Numbered from the stretch's first letter, positions 28,822 through 39,102 are shown. The stretch: DNA of 64,000 nt from Rhodanobacter thiooxydans (GCF_030291135.1 NZ_CP127409.1:2356001-2420000), one strand, 5' to 3'. The notes: generated by a model from the letters alone, not told the origin. Numbers and translations: made by a program.

Positions 28822-30723
28822 TCAGCGCCGGATTTCGGTCTCCAGTCGTTCGACGAAGCTGGCCAGCGGCATGCTGCCCAGGTCCTCGCCGGAACGGGTA
28901 CGTACAGAAACCGCACCCGTCTCTTTCTCGCGGTCACCGACCACGAGGAGATAAGGCACTTTCTGCATCGTATGTTCGCGGATTTTATAGCCGACTTTCT
29001 CGTTGCGCAAATCCGATTGTACCCGGAAACCTTTGTCGACAAGGGCTTGCGTTACCTCGCGGACGTAATCGGCCTGGGCGTCGGTGATATTGATCACCAC
29101 CGCCTGCACCGGGGCCAGCCAGGCCGGCAGCAGGCCGGCGTGGTGCTCGATCAGGATACCGATGAAACGCTCCATCGAGCCGACGATGGCCCGGTGCAGC
29201 ATCACCGGATGCTGCTTCTGCGAGTGCTCGTCGACATATTCGGCGTCCAGGCGCTCAGGCATCATGAAATCGACCTGCATGGTGCCGACCTGCCAGGCGC
29301 GGCCGATCGAGTCCTTCAGGTGGTACTCGATCTTGGGTGCGTAGAACGCGCCCTCACCCGGCAACTCCTCCCACTCCACGCCGGCGGCGCGCAGCGCGCG
29401 ACGCAGCATTTCCTCGGTGCGATCCCAGAATTCGTCCGAACCGATACGCTTTTCGGGGCGCAGTGCCAGCTTGATCGCCAGGTCGGTGAAGCCGAAGTCC
29501 GCATACACCTTCATCGCCTGCAGGTGGAACGCAGTGACCTCGGCCTCGACCTGCTCCGGGGTGCAGAAGATGTGGCCATCGTCCTGGGTGAACGCGCGCA
29601 CGCGCATGATGCCGTGCAGCGCGCCGGACGGCTCGTTGCGATGGCAACCACCGAATTCGCCGTAGCGGATCGGCAGTTCGCGGTAGCTGTGCAGGCCGGT
29701 GTTGAACACCTGCACGTGACCCGGGCAGTTCATCGGCTTCAGCGCGAAGGTGTGCTTCTCCGACTCGGTGAAGAACATGTTCTCTTGGTAGTTGTCCCAA
29801 TGGCCGGACTTTTTCCATAGCGACACGTCCAGCACCATCGGGCAGCGCACTTCCTGGTAGCCGCTCTTCTTGTACACGCCGCGCATGTACTGCTCGACCT
29901 GCTGCCAGATCGCCCAGCCGTTCGGGTGCCAGAACACCATGCCCGGGCTTTCTTCCTGCTGGTGGAACAGGTCGAGCTGCTTGCCGATCTTGCGGTGGTC
30001 GCGCTTCTCGGCCTCTTCCAGCTGGAACAGGTAGGCCTTCAGGTCCTTGTCGTTGAGCCAGGCGGTGCCATAGATGCGGCTGAGCATCGCGTTGTTCGAA
30101 TCGCCGCGCCAGTACGCGCCGGCCACCTTCATCAGCTTGAACGAGTGCAGCTTGCCAGTGTTCGACACGTGCGGGCCGCGACACAGGTCGGTGAACTCGC
30201 CCTGCGAATACAGCGACAGATCCTGGTCGACCGGAATGCCTTCGATGATCTCAGCCTTGTAGCTTTCGCCCAGGCCGCGGAAGAACGCCACCGCCTCGTC
30301 GCGCGATTTCACGCTGCGCGTCACCGGCAACTGCTCGGCGACGATCTTGTGCATCTCCGCCTCGATCTTCGGCAGGTCGTCCGGGGTGAACGGCCGTTCG
30401 TAGGCGAAGTCGTAGTAGAAGCCGTTCTCGATCACCGGGCCGATCGTGACCTGCGCACCCGGGAACAGCCGCTGCACGGCCTGGCCCATCAAGTGCGCGG
30501 TGGAGTGGCGCAGGATCTCCAGCGCCTCGGGGCTCTTCTCGGTGACGATCTGCAGGCTGACGTCGTGCTCGATCGGGAAGCTGGCGTCGACCAGCTGGCC
30601 GTCGACCTTGCCGGCCAACGTTGCCTTGGCCAGGCCGGCGCCAATCGAGGCAGCCACGTCCTGCACGGTAACGGGATGATCGAACGGCTTCTTGCTGCCG
30701 TCGGGTAGCGTGATTTCAATCAT
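28822..30723 (-). CDS. thrS: Threonyl-tRNA synthetase
   Basis: A 633-residue class II synthetase. It has an N-terminal TGS domain ([20 protein letters not shown]) and an editing domain with [11 protein letters not shown] and a DLCRGPH zinc-like motif. The catalytic core has [10 protein letters not shown] (zinc Cys), [20 protein letters not shown] and [18 protein letters not shown]. The anticodon-binding domain contains [18 protein letters not shown] at 30723 gives the family start. A promoter, a short Thr-containing leader frame and an intrinsic terminator lie upstream, suggesting control by attenuation. Confidence 0.97.
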   Translation of the reverse strand: MIEITLPDGSKKPFDHPVTVQDVAASIGAGLAKATLAGKVDGQLVDASFPIEHDVSLQIVTEKSPEALEILRHSTAHLMGQAVQRLFPGAQVTIGPVIENGFYYDFAYERPFTPDDLPKIEAEMHKIVAEQLPVTRSVKSRDEAVAFFRGLGESYKAEIIEGIPVDQDLSLYSQGEFTDLCRGPHVSNTGKLHSFKLMKVAGAYWRGDSNNAMLSRIYGTAWLNDKDLKAYLFQLEEAEKRDHRKIGKQLDLFHQQEESPGMVFWHPNGWAIWQQVEQYMRGVYKKSGYQEVRCPMVLDVSLWKKSGHWDNYQENMFFTESEKHTFALKPMNCPGHVQVFNTGLHSYRELPIRYGEFGGCHRNEPSGALHGIMRVRAFTQDDGHIFCTPEQVEAEVTAFHLQAMKVYADFGFTDLAIKLALRPEKRIGSDEFWDRTEEMLRRALRAAGVEWEELPGEGAFYAPKIEYHLKDSIGRAWQVGTMQVDFMMPERLDAEYVDEHSQKQHPVMLHRAIVGSMERFIGILIEHHAGLLPAWLAPVQAVVINITDAQADYVREVTQALVDKGFRVQSDLRNEKVGYKIREHTMQKVPYLLVVGDREKETGAVSVRTRSGEDLGSMPLASFVERLETEIRR

Positions 30724-30742
30724 GGGGCTTCTCTGGAAAAGC

Positions 30743-30764
30743 AAAAAAGGGCGTGACGCCCTTT
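30743..30764 (-). terminator. Intrinsic terminator in the thrS leader (attenuator candidate)
   Basis: Perfect 8-bp stem AAAGGGCG-TCA-CGCCCTTT followed by a T run on the minus strand, ending about 20 nt before the thrS start. It lies downstream of the promoter, so it can only act on thrS itself. Confidence 0.8.
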
Positions 30765-30790
30765 CTTTGTAAACGAAGGCGTGGTGGCGG

Positions 30791-30817
30791 TCAGTCGTGG
30801 AAGCAGGTAGTTGCCAT
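30791..30817 (-). CDS. Putative 8-residue leader peptide MATTCFHD
   Basis: A minimal frame in the thrS leader with two adjacent Thr codons (ACT ACC) and stop TGA. It lies 26 bases before the attenuator stem. GGTGGC (about 30847-30852) and GCCACC (about 30784-30789) can pair around it. The downstream ACGCC can pair with the GGCGT of the terminator stem. That layout resembles leader-peptide attenuation. The ribosome site is weak (GAG about 9 bases upstream), and two Thr codons is a low number. Confidence 0.3.
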   Translation of the reverse strand: MATTCFHD

Positions 30818-30873
30818 GTCGCACACTCGGCCGGCGCAAGCGCGGGCCACCTTGGGTCTTGGGCGATATCGAA

Positions 30874-30902
30874 ACGCTAGTTTAGCCCAGATTGCCTGTC
30901 AA
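30874..30902 (-). promoter_or_regulatory. Sigma-70-type promoter of thrS
   Basis: Perfect TTGACA -35 (30897-30902), 17-bp spacer, TAGCGT -10 (30874-30879). It implies a leader of about 145 nt before thrS. Confidence 0.65.
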
Positions 30903-30970
30903 TCCTCGCCCGACGCGGCCTTGCCGGCTGTGCACGGCGGTAGAATGCCCCGATCTTCCGAGGACACTCC

Positions 30971-31978
30971 ATGCGCATCCTGGTCACCGGTACCGCCGGC
31001 TTCATCGGCGCCGCCCTGGCGCAACGCCTGCTGGCACGCGGCGACGTGGTGTACGGCTACGACAACCACAACGACTACTACGACCCGGCGCTGAAGGAAG
31101 CCCGCCTGGCGCGCTTCGCCGATCATCCGAACTACACCCACCAGCGCGCCGATCTGGCCGATGCAGGCGCGCTGAATCATGCGTTCGCCACATTCAGGCC
31201 ACAGCGAGTGGTGAACCTTGCCGCGCAGGCCGGCGTGCGCTACTCGCTGCAGAACCCGCAGGCCTACGTGTCGAGCAACCTGGTCGGCTTCGTCAACATC
31301 CTCGAAGCCTGCCGCCACGGCGACGTGGAGCACCTGGTCTATGCCTCGTCCAGTTCGGTTTACGGTGCCAATCGAAAATTGCCGTTCGCAGTCGAGGACG
31401 CCGTCGACCACCCGGTCAGCCTGTATGCCGCCAGCAAGAAGGCGAACGAGTTGATGGCGCACACCTACAGCCACCTGTATGGCCTGTCCACCACCGGCCT
31501 GCGCTTCTTCACCGTGTACGGACCGTGGGGTCGACCGGACATGTCGCCAATGCTGTTCGCCGACCGGATCAGCCGCGGTGAACCGATCGACGTATTCAAC
31601 TTCGGCCAGCACAGCCGCGACTTCACCTATATCGACGACATCGTCGAGGGCGTGATCCGCACGCTCGACCATCCGGCCGAACCGGACCCGGCCTACGATG
31701 CGGAGCGGCCGAACCCGGGCAGCTCGAATGCGCCGTACCGCGTCTACAACCTCGGCAACGACCAGCCGGTGCAGCTGCTGCGCTTCATCGAACTGCTGGA
31801 ACAGAACCTCGGCCGCAGCGTGGAAAAGCGCCTGCTTCCGATGCAACCCGGCGACGTGCCCGATACCTGGGCCGACGTGTCGGCGCTGCGCCGCGACGTG
31901 GGCTACGCGCCGAATACCTCGATCGAGGATGGCGTGGCCAAGTTCGTGGCGTGGTACCGGGACTATTTCAAGCGATGA
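30971..31978 (+). CDS. NAD-dependent epimerase, probable UDP-glucuronate 4-epimerase
   Basis: A 335-residue extended short-chain dehydrogenase. It has the NAD motif VTGTAGFIGAALA, YDNHNDYYDPALKEARL, NLAAQAGVRYSLQNP and SSSSVYGANRKLPF. The catalytic YAASK is followed by TGLRFFTVYGPWGRPDM and FNFGQHSRDFTYIDDI. The DYYD and GVRYS segments are typical of UDP-GlcA epimerases (CapI/GAE type), which supply UDP-galacturonate for polysaccharide or LPS. No other sugar gene is adjacent. It is followed by the convergent hemJ. Confidence 0.88.
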   Translation: MRILVTGTAGFIGAALAQRLLARGDVVYGYDNHNDYYDPALKEARLARFADHPNYTHQRADLADAGALNHAFATFRPQRVVNLAAQAGVRYSLQNPQAYVSSNLVGFVNILEACRHGDVEHLVYASSSSVYGANRKLPFAVEDAVDHPVSLYAASKKANELMAHTYSHLYGLSTTGLRFFTVYGPWGRPDMSPMLFADRISRGEPIDVFNFGQHSRDFTYIDDIVEGVIRTLDHPAEPDPAYDAERPNPGSSNAPYRVYNLGNDQPVQLLRFIELLEQNLGRSVEKRLLPMQPGDVPDTWADVSALRRDVGYAPNTSIEDGVAKFVAWYRDYFKR

Positions 31979-31999
31979 TCGCTGCGTGGGAGCGACGCC

Positions 32000-32449
32000 T
32001 CAAAACGGCTTGGCGATCACCAGGAAAATCACACCTAGCAACAGCAGCACCGGCAACTCGTTGAGCCAGCGCAGCGTGCGCGAGGACGGCAGCGCGCCGC
32101 CCTTCTCGCTGCGCTTGAGCATGCGCCCGGCCCAGATGAAGTAGGCCAGCAGCACGGCGACCAGGGTCAGCTTGGCGTCGATCCAGTGCGTGCCGGCGGC
32201 CACGTTCGGCAACCTCTGCGGAAACACCCGCCAGCCCTGCCACAGGACCAGCCCGAACAGGAACGCGATGCCGAACATGTTGTGGCCGAACTTGTACAGC
32301 CGCCGTCCCATCAGCTGCAGCCGCGCCAGCACCGCCGGCTCATTCGCCGCCTCGGCCAGGTTTACCAGGATCCGCGGCAGGTAGAACACCGCAGCCATCC
32401 AGGCGATCACGAACAGCAGGTGCAACGACTTGATCAACAGGTAGGTCAT
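32000..32449 (-). CDS. hemJ: Protoporphyrinogen IX oxidase HemJ
   Basis: A 149-residue membrane protein with four helices. The N-terminal IKSLHLLFVIAWMAAVFYLP has the conserved His and Trp, then KFGHNMFGIAFLFGLVLWQG and HWIDAKLTLVAVLLAYFIW, ending in LLLGVIFLVIAKPF. These match the UPF0093/HemJ family, which oxidises protoporphyrinogen in bacteria lacking HemG/HemY. ATG at 32449 gives the family N-terminus. Confidence 0.93.
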   Translation of the reverse strand: MTYLLIKSLHLLFVIAWMAAVFYLPRILVNLAEAANEPAVLARLQLMGRRLYKFGHNMFGIAFLFGLVLWQGWRVFPQRLPNVAAGTHWIDAKLTLVAVLLAYFIWAGRMLKRSEKGGALPSSRTLRWLNELPVLLLLGVIFLVIAKPF

Positions 32450-32510
32450 GGCGAAACCGCGTGGCCGCTGCGACGCGCAGCGGCCGTGATGATAACGCGA
32501 GGGCCGCCGT

Positions 32511-35144
32511 TCAATCCCGCGCCGGGCCGATGCGTTCCAGCAGCGCCTGCAGCAGACGCCCTTGCAGCGCCGCGTCGAGCGGCGCGTCGTGGCGGTCGGT
32601 GAGCTGGAAAAAATCCTCAACGCGCTCGCCGAAGGTGGCGATGCGCGCATCGTGCACGCGCACCCCGGTGGCCAGCATCACCTGCGCCACCGCGGCCAGC
32701 AGGCCGGGACGGTCGGCGCCGACCAGGGCCAGCTGGGTACGGTCGCCGGCGGCGTGGAAGCTGATCTGCGGCGTCATCTGGAAATGTTTCTGGTGGCGCG
32801 ACATGCCGCGCTTGCTCGGCTGCACGCCGATGGATTGCGCCAGCGCACGCTGCAAGCGCTGCTGCAGTTCCTCCGCGCGGGCCGCGCTCACCGGTTGCTG
32901 GCTGTCCGCGTCCAGCAGCAGCAGGGTATCCAGCGCCATCCCGGTCGGCGAGCTGAGAATGCGCGCTTCGACCACCGAGAAACGCAACCGGTCCAGCACG
33001 GCCGTGATGGTGGCGAACAGGCCGTCGCGATCGGGCGTGTAGACGAACAGTTCGGTACTGCCGCGCACCGACAGCGGGTGTACCGCCACCAGCGGCAGCG
33101 CCCCCTGTGCACGCAGGATCGCCGCGGTCTGCCAGGCGATCTGCTCGGGCCGATGGCGCAGGAAGCTGAGCTGGGGGAAGTCGGCCCAGACCCGCACCAC
33201 GTCGGCTTCGGCGTGCCCCTCGTTCAGCAGCAAGGCCAGTGCGTACTCGGAACATTCGCGCACGCGCGCACCGATGTCGCGCGGCAGCTCCACGTCGCTG
33301 CGCAAGGCGTAGCGGGTACCGGTGTAAAGGTCGGCAAGCAGCCGGTCCTTCCAGCCGTTCCACAGCCGCGGACTGGTGCCGATGATGTCGGCGATGGTCA
33401 GCAGGTACAGCTGGCCGAGCCGCTCGCGATTGCCGACGACCTGCGCAAACCGGTGCACCACGTCGGGATCGGTGATGTCCTGGCGCTGCGCGGTGGTGCT
33501 CATCAGCAGGTGCCAGCGCACCAGCCAGGCAACCTGCTCGACATCGCCGGGCGGCAGGCCCAGCCGGCTGCAGAAGACGCGCGCATCCTGCTCGCCCAGC
33601 ACCGAGTGGTCGCCGCCGCGGCCCTTGGCGATGTCATGGAACAAACCCGCCAGCAGCAGCACTTCCGGCACCGGCAGGCCGGCCCAGATCTCGCAGCCCA
33701 GCGGAAATTCGCGCTGCGCCGCCGGATCGGCAAAGCGCGCCAGGTTGCGCAGCACGCGCAGGGTGTGTTCGTCGACCGTGTAGACGTGGAACAGGTCGTA
33801 CTGCATGCGCCCGAACACCTTGCCGAACGCCGGCAGGATCGCCGCCAGCAGGCCGTGCCGGTTCATCCGCCACAACGCTTCCACCGCCGGCGCACCACGA
33901 CGCAGCAGCCGCAGGAACGCGGTCAGCGCCTCGCGGTCGTCGGCCAGTGCGTCGCCATGCACAGCGGTGGCCTGGTGGATGCGACGCATGGTGTCGGCGC
34001 TGAAGCCGACCACGCCGGGCTGGTCCATCCGCGCGATGAAGATCTCCACCAGCGCCGCCGGCCGGCGCATGAACAGCTGCGGATCGCGTGCCGCCAGGCG
34101 CTTGCCGTAGCGGATGAAGTCGGCGCCCACAGCTACCGCCTCACCCGGCGGCTCCAGCATTTCCACGAAACGTTCGGCCACCTGCATGCCAAGTCGCTCG
34201 ACCTGGCTCGCTGCGCGGTAATAGCCCTGCATGAACTGCTCCACGCCGAGGTTCTTCGCATGCTCGTCCTCGAAGCCCAGCCGCGCGGCCAGCGCGCGCT
34301 GGTAGTCGAACAGCAGCCGTTCCTCGGGCCGGCCCGCCTCCAGGTGCAGCGCGTAGCGATAACGGCGCAGGGTCGCCTCGGACTGCTCCAGTGCAGCCAG
34401 CTCGGCCGGATCGAGCAATCCCTCCGTCACCATGTCGGACAAGTCGCGCGCATGCGCCAGCCGCCGGCCCAGCCAGCGCAGCGAATCGAGTGTGCGCAAG
34501 CCGCCGGGGCCGTCCTTGAGGTTCGGCTCCAGGTTGTAGGCGGTGTCGTCGAAGCGGGCATGCCGCGCATCGCGCTCGGCCAGCCGCGCCTCCAGATACG
34601 CCTGCGGCGGCCACAGCACCGGATCGTCGACGATGGCCTTGAGCTGCGCGTCGAACGCCACATCACCGGCCAGCCGGTACGCGTCCAGCAGGGTGGTGAA
34701 CACGCTGGCGTCCTGCGCCGCCAGCGTGCGGCACTGCGCGGGATCGCGCACCGCGTGGCCGACCTTCAGGCCGATGTCCCACAGCGTGGCGAAGAACTGC
34801 TCCAGCGCGCGCAGGCGCGCAGGCACGGGCGCCTGCACCAGTGCCAGCAGGTCCACGTCCGAATACGGGAACAGCAGGCCGCGGCCGAAGCCGCCGACCG
34901 CGAACAGCGCCGCCCCGGTCACGTCGCCAAGACAGGCGGTCCATACGTGCGCCACGATGCGTGCCACCGATTCACCGCGGCGCCGCGCCAGCGCACTGGC
35001 ATCGGCGCCATCGCGAAACGCGGTGGCAAGTGCCCGGTCGACGTCGCCCAGCAACTGCCGCAAGGCCTGCCGCGCCTCGGCCGAGACGCCGGAACGCGGC
35101 ACTGCTGTCGGCAGGCGGGGTAGTGGCGGCAGCACGACGCTCAT
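32511..35144 (-). CDS. glnD: Bifunctional uridylyltransferase/uridylyl-removing enzyme GlnD
   Basis: An 877-residue nitrogen sensor that modifies PII. The nucleotidyltransferase motif GGFGRGLLFPYSDVDLL has catalytic Asp96 and Asp98; most homologues read GGYGRGEL, so two positions differ. The HD domain (LLAGLFHDIAKGRGGDHS) hydrolyses PII-UMP. Two C-terminal ACT domains (about 690-870: FVYTPDRDGLFATITAVLDR and LALVGADRPGLLAAVAQVML) bind glutamine. It is divergent in function from its neighbours; map follows upstream on the same strand, separated by a repeat. Confidence 0.96.
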   Translation of the reverse strand: MSVVLPPLPRLPTAVPRSGVSAEARQALRQLLGDVDRALATAFRDGADASALARRRGESVARIVAHVWTACLGDVTGAALFAVGGFGRGLLFPYSDVDLLALVQAPVPARLRALEQFFATLWDIGLKVGHAVRDPAQCRTLAAQDASVFTTLLDAYRLAGDVAFDAQLKAIVDDPVLWPPQAYLEARLAERDARHARFDDTAYNLEPNLKDGPGGLRTLDSLRWLGRRLAHARDLSDMVTEGLLDPAELAALEQSEATLRRYRYALHLEAGRPEERLLFDYQRALAARLGFEDEHAKNLGVEQFMQGYYRAASQVERLGMQVAERFVEMLEPPGEAVAVGADFIRYGKRLAARDPQLFMRRPAALVEIFIARMDQPGVVGFSADTMRRIHQATAVHGDALADDREALTAFLRLLRRGAPAVEALWRMNRHGLLAAILPAFGKVFGRMQYDLFHVYTVDEHTLRVLRNLARFADPAAQREFPLGCEIWAGLPVPEVLLLAGLFHDIAKGRGGDHSVLGEQDARVFCSRLGLPPGDVEQVAWLVRWHLLMSTTAQRQDITDPDVVHRFAQVVGNRERLGQLYLLTIADIIGTSPRLWNGWKDRLLADLYTGTRYALRSDVELPRDIGARVRECSEYALALLLNEGHAEADVVRVWADFPQLSFLRHRPEQIAWQTAAILRAQGALPLVAVHPLSVRGSTELFVYTPDRDGLFATITAVLDRLRFSVVEARILSSPTGMALDTLLLLDADSQQPVSAARAEELQQRLQRALAQSIGVQPSKRGMSRHQKHFQMTPQISFHAAGDRTQLALVGADRPGLLAAVAQVMLATGVRVHDARIATFGERVEDFFQLTDRHDAPLDAALQGRLLQALLERIGPARD

Positions 35145-35159
35145 CGCGAAGGGAGTCTA

Positions 35160-35237
35160 AGGAATGGGAGAAACCAGTCTGCCACGCCGGGGCGACATCC
35201 GGCGCTTCCGATTCCTACTCCCTACTCCCCACTCCCT
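35160..35237. repeat. A/G-rich dispersed repeat between glnD and map
   Basis: AGGAATGGGAG at 35160 and a C/T-rich stretch with CCTACTCCCTACTCCCCACT (35216-35235) form the same inverted family as at 26284-26362. Confidence 0.65.
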
Positions 35238-35240
35238 CCA

Positions 35241-36005
35241 TCACGCATCGGGCCAGGGCGTGAGGATCTCGAAGCCGTCGTCGGTAACCACGATGGTGTG
35301 CTCCCACTGCGCCGACAGCGAGTGGTCCTTGGTCACCACGGTCCAGCCGTCCGGCAGCTGGCGGGTCTGCGGCTTGCCGGCATTGATCATCGGCTCGACG
35401 GTGAAGGTCATGCCCTTCTGCAGTTCGATGCCGGTGCCGGGCTTGCCGTAGTGCAGCACCTGTGGCTCGTCGTGGTAGACCTTGCCGATGCCATGGCCGC
35501 AATACTCGCGCACTACCGAGAAGCCGGCTGCCTCGGCGTGCTGCTGGATCGCGTGGCCGACGTCGCCCAGCGTGGCGCCCGGGCGCACCGCCTGGATGCC
35601 GCGCATCATCGCCTCGAAGGTGGTGTCGACCAGCCGTTTGGCCAGTACCGACGGCGTGCCAGCGATGTACATGCGGCTGGTGTCGCCGTGCCAGCCGTCC
35701 TTGATCACGGTAACGTCGAGGTTGACGATATCGCCGTCCTTGAGCAGCTTGCCCTCGTTCGGGATGCCATGGCAGATCACGTGGTTGACCGAGGTGCACA
35801 AGGTCTTGGGAAAGCCGTGGTAGCCGACATTGGCGGGGATCGCCTTCTGCACGTTGACGATGTGCTCGTAGGCGCGCCGGTCCAGCTCTTCGGTGCTGAC
35901 GCCGGGCTTGACGTAGTCCTTGAGCATGGCCAGCACTTCGGCTGCCAGCTTGCCGGCAACGCGCATGCCTTCGAGGTCGGCGGGGGATTTCAGGGTGATG
36001 GCCAT
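35241..36005 (-). CDS. map: Methionine aminopeptidase, type I
   Basis: A 254-residue cobalt/iron-type enzyme that removes the initiator Met. The metal ligands are in the family motifs: [18 protein letters not shown] (two Asp), [12 protein letters not shown] (His), FTVEPMIN (Glu) and [10 protein letters not shown] (Glu). ATG at 36005 ([15 protein letters not shown]) is preferred over 36014. It is divergent from rpsB, the usual arrangement. Confidence 0.97.
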   Translation of the reverse strand: MAITLKSPADLEGMRVAGKLAAEVLAMLKDYVKPGVSTEELDRRAYEHIVNVQKAIPANVGYHGFPKTLCTSVNHVICHGIPNEGKLLKDGDIVNLDVTVIKDGWHGDTSRMYIAGTPSVLAKRLVDTTFEAMMRGIQAVRPGATLGDVGHAIQQHAEAAGFSVVREYCGHGIGKVYHDEPQVLHYGKPGTGIELQKGMTFTVEPMINAGKPQTRQLPDGWTVVTKDHSLSAQWEHTIVVTDDGFEILTPWPDA

Positions 36006-36049
36006 GGGTTCCACTCATATGGCGGCAGAAGCTCTTGAAATCCAGCAAC

Positions 36050-36079
36050 TTGCCGCATTGCCGGCGTACCGGCTACAAT
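36050..36079 (+). promoter_or_regulatory. Promoter of rpsB-tsf
   Basis: TTGCCG (36050-36055), 18-bp spacer, TACAAT (36074-36079). It leaves a leader of about 235 nt. Confidence 0.55.
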
Positions 36080-36085
36080 TTCGGA

Positions 36086-36321
36086 GTTTTGCAGGGCAGA
36101 CGCGTCCGTTCGGACGGTCGGCCAGCGCAAAGCGAATGGGAATTGTAACCCTCCGCGGTACAACACCCAAACCAACGCCACACACGCATCGGCACCGCCT
36201 TCGGGGTGCTGCGCCCTGCCCACCATCAAAATCGGGCAAGTCGCGGTCGAAGCCGGGGATGCGTGGAGGTCCCAACCCCCAGGTTCCTTCTCGAGGGAAC
36301 CGACAATCGGAGCGACACCCC
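36086..36321 (+). promoter_or_regulatory. rpsB 5' leader with hairpins
   Basis: An untranslated stretch without a convincing gene. It contains CGTCCG-TT-CGGACG (about 36105-36118) and GGTTCC...GGAACC (about 36285-36301) just before the rpsB ribosome site. In gammaproteobacteria S2 represses its own operon through the leader, and these stems are candidates for that site. Confidence 0.4.
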
Positions 36322-37188
36322 ATGGCACAAGTCACCATGCGTCAGATGCTGGAAGCCGGCGTCCATTTCGGTCACCAGACCCGTTACTGGAACCCCAAGA
36401 TGGCCCCGTACATCTTCGGCGCCCGCGGCAAGATCCACATCATCAATCTCGAAAAGACCCTGCCGCTGTTCACCGACGCGATGAACTTCCTGTCGGGCCT
36501 GGCGCAGAAGCGCGGCACCGTGCTGTTCGTCGGCACCAAGCGTTCGGCCCGCGAGCCACTGGCCGAAGAAGCCGCCCGCGCCGGCATGCCGTTCGTCACC
36601 TCGCGCTGGCTCGGCGGCATGCTGACCAACTTCCGCACCGTGAAGCAGTCCGTGTCGCGCCTGAAGGAGCTGGAAGCGGCCGAGACCGATGGCAGCTTCG
36701 AGAAACTGGTCAAGCACGAAGTGCTGGCCCGTCGTCGCGAGCGCGACAAGCTGCAGGCTTCGCTGGGCGGCATCAAGGACATGAACCGTCTGCCCGACGC
36801 GCTGTTCGTGATCGACATCGGCCACGAAGACATCGCCGTGCAGGAAGCCAAGAAGCTTGGCATCCCGGTGATCGCCGTGGTCGACACCAACTACAACCCG
36901 GAGCTGGTCGACTACGCCATCCCGGGCAATGACGACGCGATCCGCGCGATCCAGCTGTACGCCCGTGCCGCCGCCGACTCGATCCTGGAAGGCAAGGCCG
37001 CCGCGCCGGCCGCCGCCCAGGGCGATGCGAACGACTTCGTCGAGCTGGACGAGGAAGGCAACCCGGTCGCCAAGATCGATCGCAAGCCGGCCCCGCGCCG
37101 CGACGCCGCCCCGCGCAAGGGCGCCCCGCGCCGTGACGGTGGCCGCGATGGCGGTCGTGGCTCGCGCGATGGCGCCCCCGCCAAGTAA
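36322..37188 (+). CDS. rpsB: 30S ribosomal protein S2 with basic C-terminal extension
   Basis: A 288-residue r-protein. The S2 core is complete: [68 protein letters not shown] and [20 protein letters not shown]. After the core (about residue 225) comes an acidic patch [10 protein letters not shown], then an Arg/Gly/Pro-rich tail with repeats of APRR, RDGG and RGS. E. coli S2 has 241 residues and lacks this tail. ATG at 36322. Confidence 0.97.
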   Translation: MAQVTMRQMLEAGVHFGHQTRYWNPKMAPYIFGARGKIHIINLEKTLPLFTDAMNFLSGLAQKRGTVLFVGTKRSAREPLAEEAARAGMPFVTSRWLGGMLTNFRTVKQSVSRLKELEAAETDGSFEKLVKHEVLARRRERDKLQASLGGIKDMNRLPDALFVIDIGHEDIAVQEAKKLGIPVIAVVDTNYNPELVDYAIPGNDDAIRAIQLYARAAADSILEGKAAAPAAAQGDANDFVELDEEGNPVAKIDRKPAPRRDAAPRKGAPRRDGGRDGGRGSRDGAPAK

Positions 37189-37281
37189 GCGCGCGACGAC
37201 GGCCCCGCCGTCGGATCACCAGCGACAACGCGCCGGGGCCGCAAACCGCCCCGGCGCCACCAACGCATTAGAGGATTGACG

Positions 37282-38163
37282 ATGAGCAATATTTCCGCAC
37301 AACTGGTCAAGGAGCTGCGCGAGCGGTCCGGCGCCGGCATGATGGAATGCAAGAAGGCGCTGGTCGAGAACAACGGCGACATCGAAGTCGCGATGGAATG
37401 GCTGCGCAAGTCCGGCCTGGCCAAGGCTGACAAGAAGGCCAGCCGCGTCGCCGCCGAGGGCCGCATCGTGGCCGCCCAGGCCCCGGGCAAGGCCGTGCTG
37501 GTCGAGATCAACTGCGAAACCGACTTCGTGGCCAAGGACGCCAGCTTCCTGAAGTTCAGCGATACCGTCGCCGACGTCGCGCTGAATTCCGGCGCCGCCG
37601 ACATCGACGCGCTGAAGGCCGCCGCCTACCCAGGCGCCGCCAACGTGGAAGAGGCCGCCAAGGCGCTGATCGCCACCATCGGCGAGAAGATCGATGTGCG
37701 CCGCCTGGCCCGCGTCGAAAGCAACGGCGTGATCGGCAGCTACATCCATGGCGGCCGCATCGGCGTGCTGGTGGCGCTCAAGGGCGGCTCCGAAGAGCTG
37801 GCCAGGGGTATCGCGATGCACGTCGCCGCGATGAACCCGGCTTACGTCCGTGCCGAGGACGTGCCGGCCGACTTCCTCGCCAAGGAGAAGGAAATCGCGC
37901 TGGCTGCCATGTCGGACAAGGAAAAGAACAAGCCTGCCGACATCCTGGAGAAGATCGTCTCCGGCAAGGTCCACAAGATCGTCTCCGAGGTCACCCTGCT
38001 CGGCCAGCCCTACGTGCTGGACACCAACGTGACCGTGGCCGAGGCACTGAAGAAGGAAGGCGCCGATGTCACCTCGGTGGCCCGCCTCGCCGTCGGCGAA
38101 GGCATCGAGAAGGTTGAAGAGGATTTCGCCGCCGAAGTGATGAAGCAGGCCGGTTTGAGGTAG
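37282..38163 (+). CDS. tsf: Elongation factor Ts
   Basis: A 293-residue nucleotide exchange factor for EF-Tu. It has the N-terminal UBA-like [19 protein letters not shown], the TDFVAKD motif, and a C-terminal part with [12 protein letters not shown] and [17 protein letters not shown] at 37282 follows GAGG; the TTG at 37276 is not needed. The gap after rpsB is 93 bp. A repeat and a terminator follow. Confidence 0.97.
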   Translation: MSNISAQLVKELRERSGAGMMECKKALVENNGDIEVAMEWLRKSGLAKADKKASRVAAEGRIVAAQAPGKAVLVEINCETDFVAKDASFLKFSDTVADVALNSGAADIDALKAAAYPGAANVEEAAKALIATIGEKIDVRRLARVESNGVIGSYIHGGRIGVLVALKGGSEELARGIAMHVAAMNPAYVRAEDVPADFLAKEKEIALAAMSDKEKNKPADILEKIVSGKVHKIVSEVTLLGQPYVLDTNVTVAEALKKEGADVTSVARLAVGEGIEKVEEDFAAEVMKQAGLR

Positions 38164-38219
38164 CCGTCATCCCTGACGGAAGAACCGGCCATCCATGGCC
38201 GGACTGTTCAGAAAAAGCC
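38164..38219. repeat. Dispersed palindromic repeat downstream of tsf
   Basis: CCGTCA-TCCC-TGACGG (38164-38179) is followed by CCGGCC-ATCCAT-GGCCGG (38185-38202) and a TTC(A)GAAAAAGC tail. The second half matches the 4563-4600 copy near yajC with few changes. TCATCCCTGACGG also occurs at about 10176-10188 beside the tRNA-like RNAs. Confidence 0.75.
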
Positions 38220-38231
38220 ATGCTTCAAATG

Positions 38232-38259
38232 AAGGGCCGCGGGAAACCGCGGCCCTTTT
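38232..38259 (+). terminator. Intrinsic terminator after tsf
   Basis: AAGGGCCGCGG-GAAA-CCGCGGCCCTT, 11 perfect pairs, followed by TTTT. Ends the rpsB-tsf unit. Confidence 0.9.
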
Positions 38260-38379
38260 CGTTTCCCGTCAGGGTCCGGCAGCGCACCCCGTTTCCCGTT
38301 CATCTCCCTTCACGCCTCGTCCCGATGTCCCGCTCTCCGCTACAATGTGCCGGTTTGCCCCACACAATCCGGAGACCCC

Positions 38380-39102
38380 ATGAGCGACCAGCCCAAGTAC
38401 CGCCGCATCCTGCTCAAGCTCTCCGGTGAAGCGCTGATGGGCGAGGCCGATTACGGCATCGACCCGAAGGTGATCGGCCGGCTCGCCGACGAGATCATCG
38501 AGGTGCAGAAGGCCGGCGTGCAGATCGGCATCGTGATCGGCGGCGGCAACATCTTCCGCGGCGCCGGCCTCGCCGCCGCCGGCATGGACCGGGTCACCGG
38601 CGATCACATGGGCATGCTGGCCACCGTGATGAACGCGCTGGCGATGCAGGACGCGATCGAGAAACGTGGCGGCTACGCGCGGGTGACCAGCGCGATCCAG
38701 ATCCACGACGTGGCCGAGGATTACATACGTCGCCGCGCGATCCGCCACATCGAGAAGGGTCGCATCGTGCTGTTCGCCGCCGGTACCGGCAACCCGTTCT
38801 TCACCACCGACTCGGCCGCCGCGCTGCGCGCGGTGGAGATCGGCGCCGACCTGCTGCTGAAGGCGACCAAGGTCGACGGCGTGTACACCGCCGACCCGGC
38901 CAAGCACGCCAACGCCACCCGCTACGAACATCTCGGCTACGACGACGTGATCGAGCGCAAGCTGGCGGTGATGGACACGGCCGCGATCGCGCTGTGCCGC
39001 GACCAGCAGATGCCGCTGCGCATCTACGACATGACTACGCCGGGCAACCTGATGCGGATCATGCGCGGCGAGTCGATCGGCACCCTGGTCGACGGCGGCT
39101 GA
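38380..39102 (+). CDS. pyrH: UMP kinase
   Basis: A 240-residue amino-acid-kinase-fold enzyme (UMP to UDP). [16 protein letters not shown] starts it; [38 protein letters not shown] and [13 protein letters not shown] are the nucleotide-binding segments. ATG at 38380 follows GGAG. TACAAT at 38341-38346 is a likely -10 box without a clear -35. Confidence 0.97.
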   Translation: MSDQPKYRRILLKLSGEALMGEADYGIDPKVIGRLADEIIEVQKAGVQIGIVIGGGNIFRGAGLAAAGMDRVTGDHMGMLATVMNALAMQDAIEKRGGYARVTSAIQIHDVAEDYIRRRAIRHIEKGRIVLFAAGTGNPFFTTDSAAALRAVEIGADLLLKATKVDGVYTADPAKHANATRYEHLGYDDVIERKLAVMDTAAIALCRDQQMPLRIYDMTTPGNLMRIMRGESIGTLVDGG

